Origin: Janthinobacterium sp. CG3
GTDB taxonomy: Bacteria; Pseudomonadota; Gammaproteobacteria; Burkholderiales; Burkholderiaceae_D
DNA: 64,000 bases
Direction of reading: 5' to 3'
NCBI RefSeq assembly: GCF_000344615.1
Contig: NZ_KB467826.1
Coordinates: 59,450 to 123,449, forward strand
Below, one piece after another: positions 62,934-64,000 of the stretch. Numbering within the stretch: position 1 is the stretch's first letter; each line of letters starts with the position of its first letter. The notes under the pieces are model-generated. The model worked only from the letters and a program-made list of their open reading frames with translations. It had not been told where the DNA came from and ran no database searches. A program made the position numbers and the translations under genes.

Positions 62934-63725
62934 ATGGCCATGACAATCGTAGTATCGAACCGCAAGGGGGGCGCCGGCAAAACCACCGTGTCAGTGAATG
63001 TCGCCGCCGAACTGGCCGCGCAAGGACTGCGGGTATTGCTCATTGACCTGGACTCGCAGGGCCATTGCGCCGTGGGGGTGGGCATCAAGGTCAGCAAAGG
63101 TACCCCCACGGTGCATGACATCTTTCGCCGCGCCGACACGCGACTGGCCACCGCCGTGCAGCAGACGGCCTTTGAGAACCTGTCGCTGGCACCTGCCGAC
63201 CCCTTGTTCGAACACGGTGAGGGGCTGCGCGATGAGGGCTTGTTGAAGCGGGCGCTGGCCGAAGAGGAGATCGTGGCGAACTTTGACGTGATCATCCTCG
63301 ATACGCCACCCTCGCTGGACATTCTGCTGCTCAATGCGCTCACTGCGGCCAACTGGGTGGTGGTGCCCTTCGTGCCCCATCCGCTGTCGAGTGAGGGCGT
63401 GAAACAGCTGATGCGGGTGCTGTTCAAAATCATCTCCGGCACCAACCAGCAGCTCAAGCTCGCCGGATTCCTGCCCATGATGGGCAACGACCATATCCGG
63501 ATCCAGCGCACCGTCACGGGTGACGTCGCGCACCAGTTTGGCGCCTCCCGTCTGTTGCCTGCCATCCGCAGCGACATCCGTCTCGCAGAAGCCTTCGCTG
63601 CGGGAAAGCCGATCCGTTACTTCGCGCCCAAGAGTCGTGGCGCGAAAGACTTCGCCGAGCTCGGGACGCTGCTGGCTCAACTGTGCCGTGACGGGCGTGG
63701 TTCAAAAACGGGCCGTTTTGGGTGA
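62934..63725 (+). CDS. ParA-type ATPase positioning chemosensory arrays
   Basis: The 263-residue protein has the deviant Walker A NRKGGAGKTT, Walker A' LLIDLDSQGH, and Walker B VIILDTPPS. It lacks an N-terminal DNA-binding extension, unlike the plasmid ParA. In Rhodobacter (PpfA) and Vibrio (ParC) a ParA homologue in a che operon positions receptor clusters. Gene order and the soluble MCP support the same use here. Confidence 0.85.
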   Translation: MAMTIVVSNRKGGAGKTTVSVNVAAELAAQGLRVLLIDLDSQGHCAVGVGIKVSKGTPTVHDIFRRADTRLATAVQQTAFENLSLAPADPLFEHGEGLRDEGLLKRALAEEEIVANFDVIILDTPPSLDILLLNALTAANWVVVPFVPHPLSSEGVKQLMRVLFKIISGTNQQLKLAGFLPMMGNDHIRIQRTVTGDVAHQFGASRLLPAIRSDIRLAEAFAAGKPIRYFAPKSRGAKDFAELGTLLAQLCRDGRGSKTGRFG

Positions 63726-63818
63726 CACAGGCGGCGGGAATCTTGCCCGGAAATGGACGTTTTTTAGCTGGAGCTGTTTGTGTGAGGAGGCGGCACTGGC
63801 CTCTCCAGCGGAGCAATC

Positions 63819-63968
63819 GGTTCTGTCGCGTTGTTGATCAAACGGCGGAAATTGGCCGAAAACGGAGCTGCTCCCCTCAAACTGGACGGACCACTCCTGC
63901 CATCGCAGAAAATTGGTCGGCGAACGACATCGCCTCAGCGCCGTCGATCTCGAACTGACCTTTGCGGA
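63819..63968 (-). mobile_element. Partial inverted IS6 copy
   Basis: The 150 bp match the reverse complement of the last 150 bp (49494-49643) of the complete element, starting GGTTCTGTCGCGTTG. They end abruptly at TTTGCGGA where another IS6-type end begins. With the 48820 copy it brackets 49644-63818 in opposite orientation. Confidence 0.85.
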
Positions 63969-64000
63969 GGTTCTGTCGCATTAGCGAACATCGGCGGGGG
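63969..64000 (+). other. IS6-type terminal repeat running off the window
   Basis: GGTTCTGTCGCATTAGCGAA repeats the first bases of the 48820 element for 21 bp, then changes to a G-rich sequence. It may be a related element inserted into the partial copy, or a junction of a rearrangement. Confidence 0.45.

Noticed and set aside
1..64000. The window itself as the exact full circle (64000 joined to 1)
   Set aside because: The end-to-start join does not continue the giant gene in frame, and a stretch of the conserved gene would be missing. A slightly longer circle is needed.
1..64000. CRISPR arrays, tRNA or rRNA genes, diversity-generating retroelement
   Set aside because: No regular spaced repeats, cloverleaf-like or rRNA sequences, reverse transcriptase motif or variable-repeat pair were noticed by eye. 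No scan could be run.

Overview
This window looks like a temperate podovirus-type phage genome joined to plasmid maintenance genes (a likely phage-plasmid), into which IS6-family elements have carried or joined a complete chemosensory operon. The high-GC coding style, the chemotaxis proteins and the types of insertion sequence suggest a betaproteobacterium of the Burkholderiales, possibly Oxalobacteraceae. That placement is inference. From memory the virion genes resemble Bcep22/F116-like podoviruses; no search was possible.

Layout. 1-816 is the 3' end of a giant phage polyvalent gene whose 5' part lies at 35994-48819. 879-2001 holds IS200/IS605 debris, tiny ORFs and a 30-bp palindrome. 2079-7489 is a plasmid-like block: frameshifted zinc-ribbon gene, Cre/Xer-like tyrosine recombinase, putative Rep with a possible antisense RNA, and type Ia parAB. 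7630-11897 is a tightly coupled leftward phage early operon (regulator plus small proteins), one gene of which is split by an IS200/IS605 element. A second IS200/IS605 element (11953-13746) sits between this operon and the virion genes. 13792-35954 is the rightward late region: portal, scaffold, N4-gp56-type capsid protein, adaptors, fibres, a lysis cassette (holin-like genes, GH19-type endolysin, Rz/Rz1), a beta-hydroxylase, a GNAT protein and internal virion proteins. 35994-48819 is a polyvalent protein gene of more than 4270 codons, with FtsK-gamma-like, pyrophosphatase-like, methyltransferase, helicase, metallopeptidase, ADP-ribosyltransferase and PLxRFG regions. It also contains two out-of-frame nested ORFs with good ribosome binding sites.

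48820-49643 is an intact IS6-family element that truncates the giant gene. It is followed by transposase and metE/PAS remnants (49644-51330) and then the chemosensory operon 51915-63725: soluble double-tipped MCP, triple CheW, CheB, HEAT-repeat protein, CheR, CheY, CheA, a small STAS-like protein, CheY, a short membrane MCP and a ParA-type ATPase. A partial inverted IS6 copy ends the window. The ParA plus soluble MCP suggests a cytoplasmic chemoreceptor cluster that is actively positioned, as in Rhodobacter TlpT/PpfA.

The two halves of the giant gene at opposite ends, and the plasmid genes between its 3' end and the capsid genes, are best explained by a circular molecule slightly longer than the window. 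A chromosome carrying IS-rearranged phage fragments is the main alternative. No terminase large subunit was found, so the phage may be defective.
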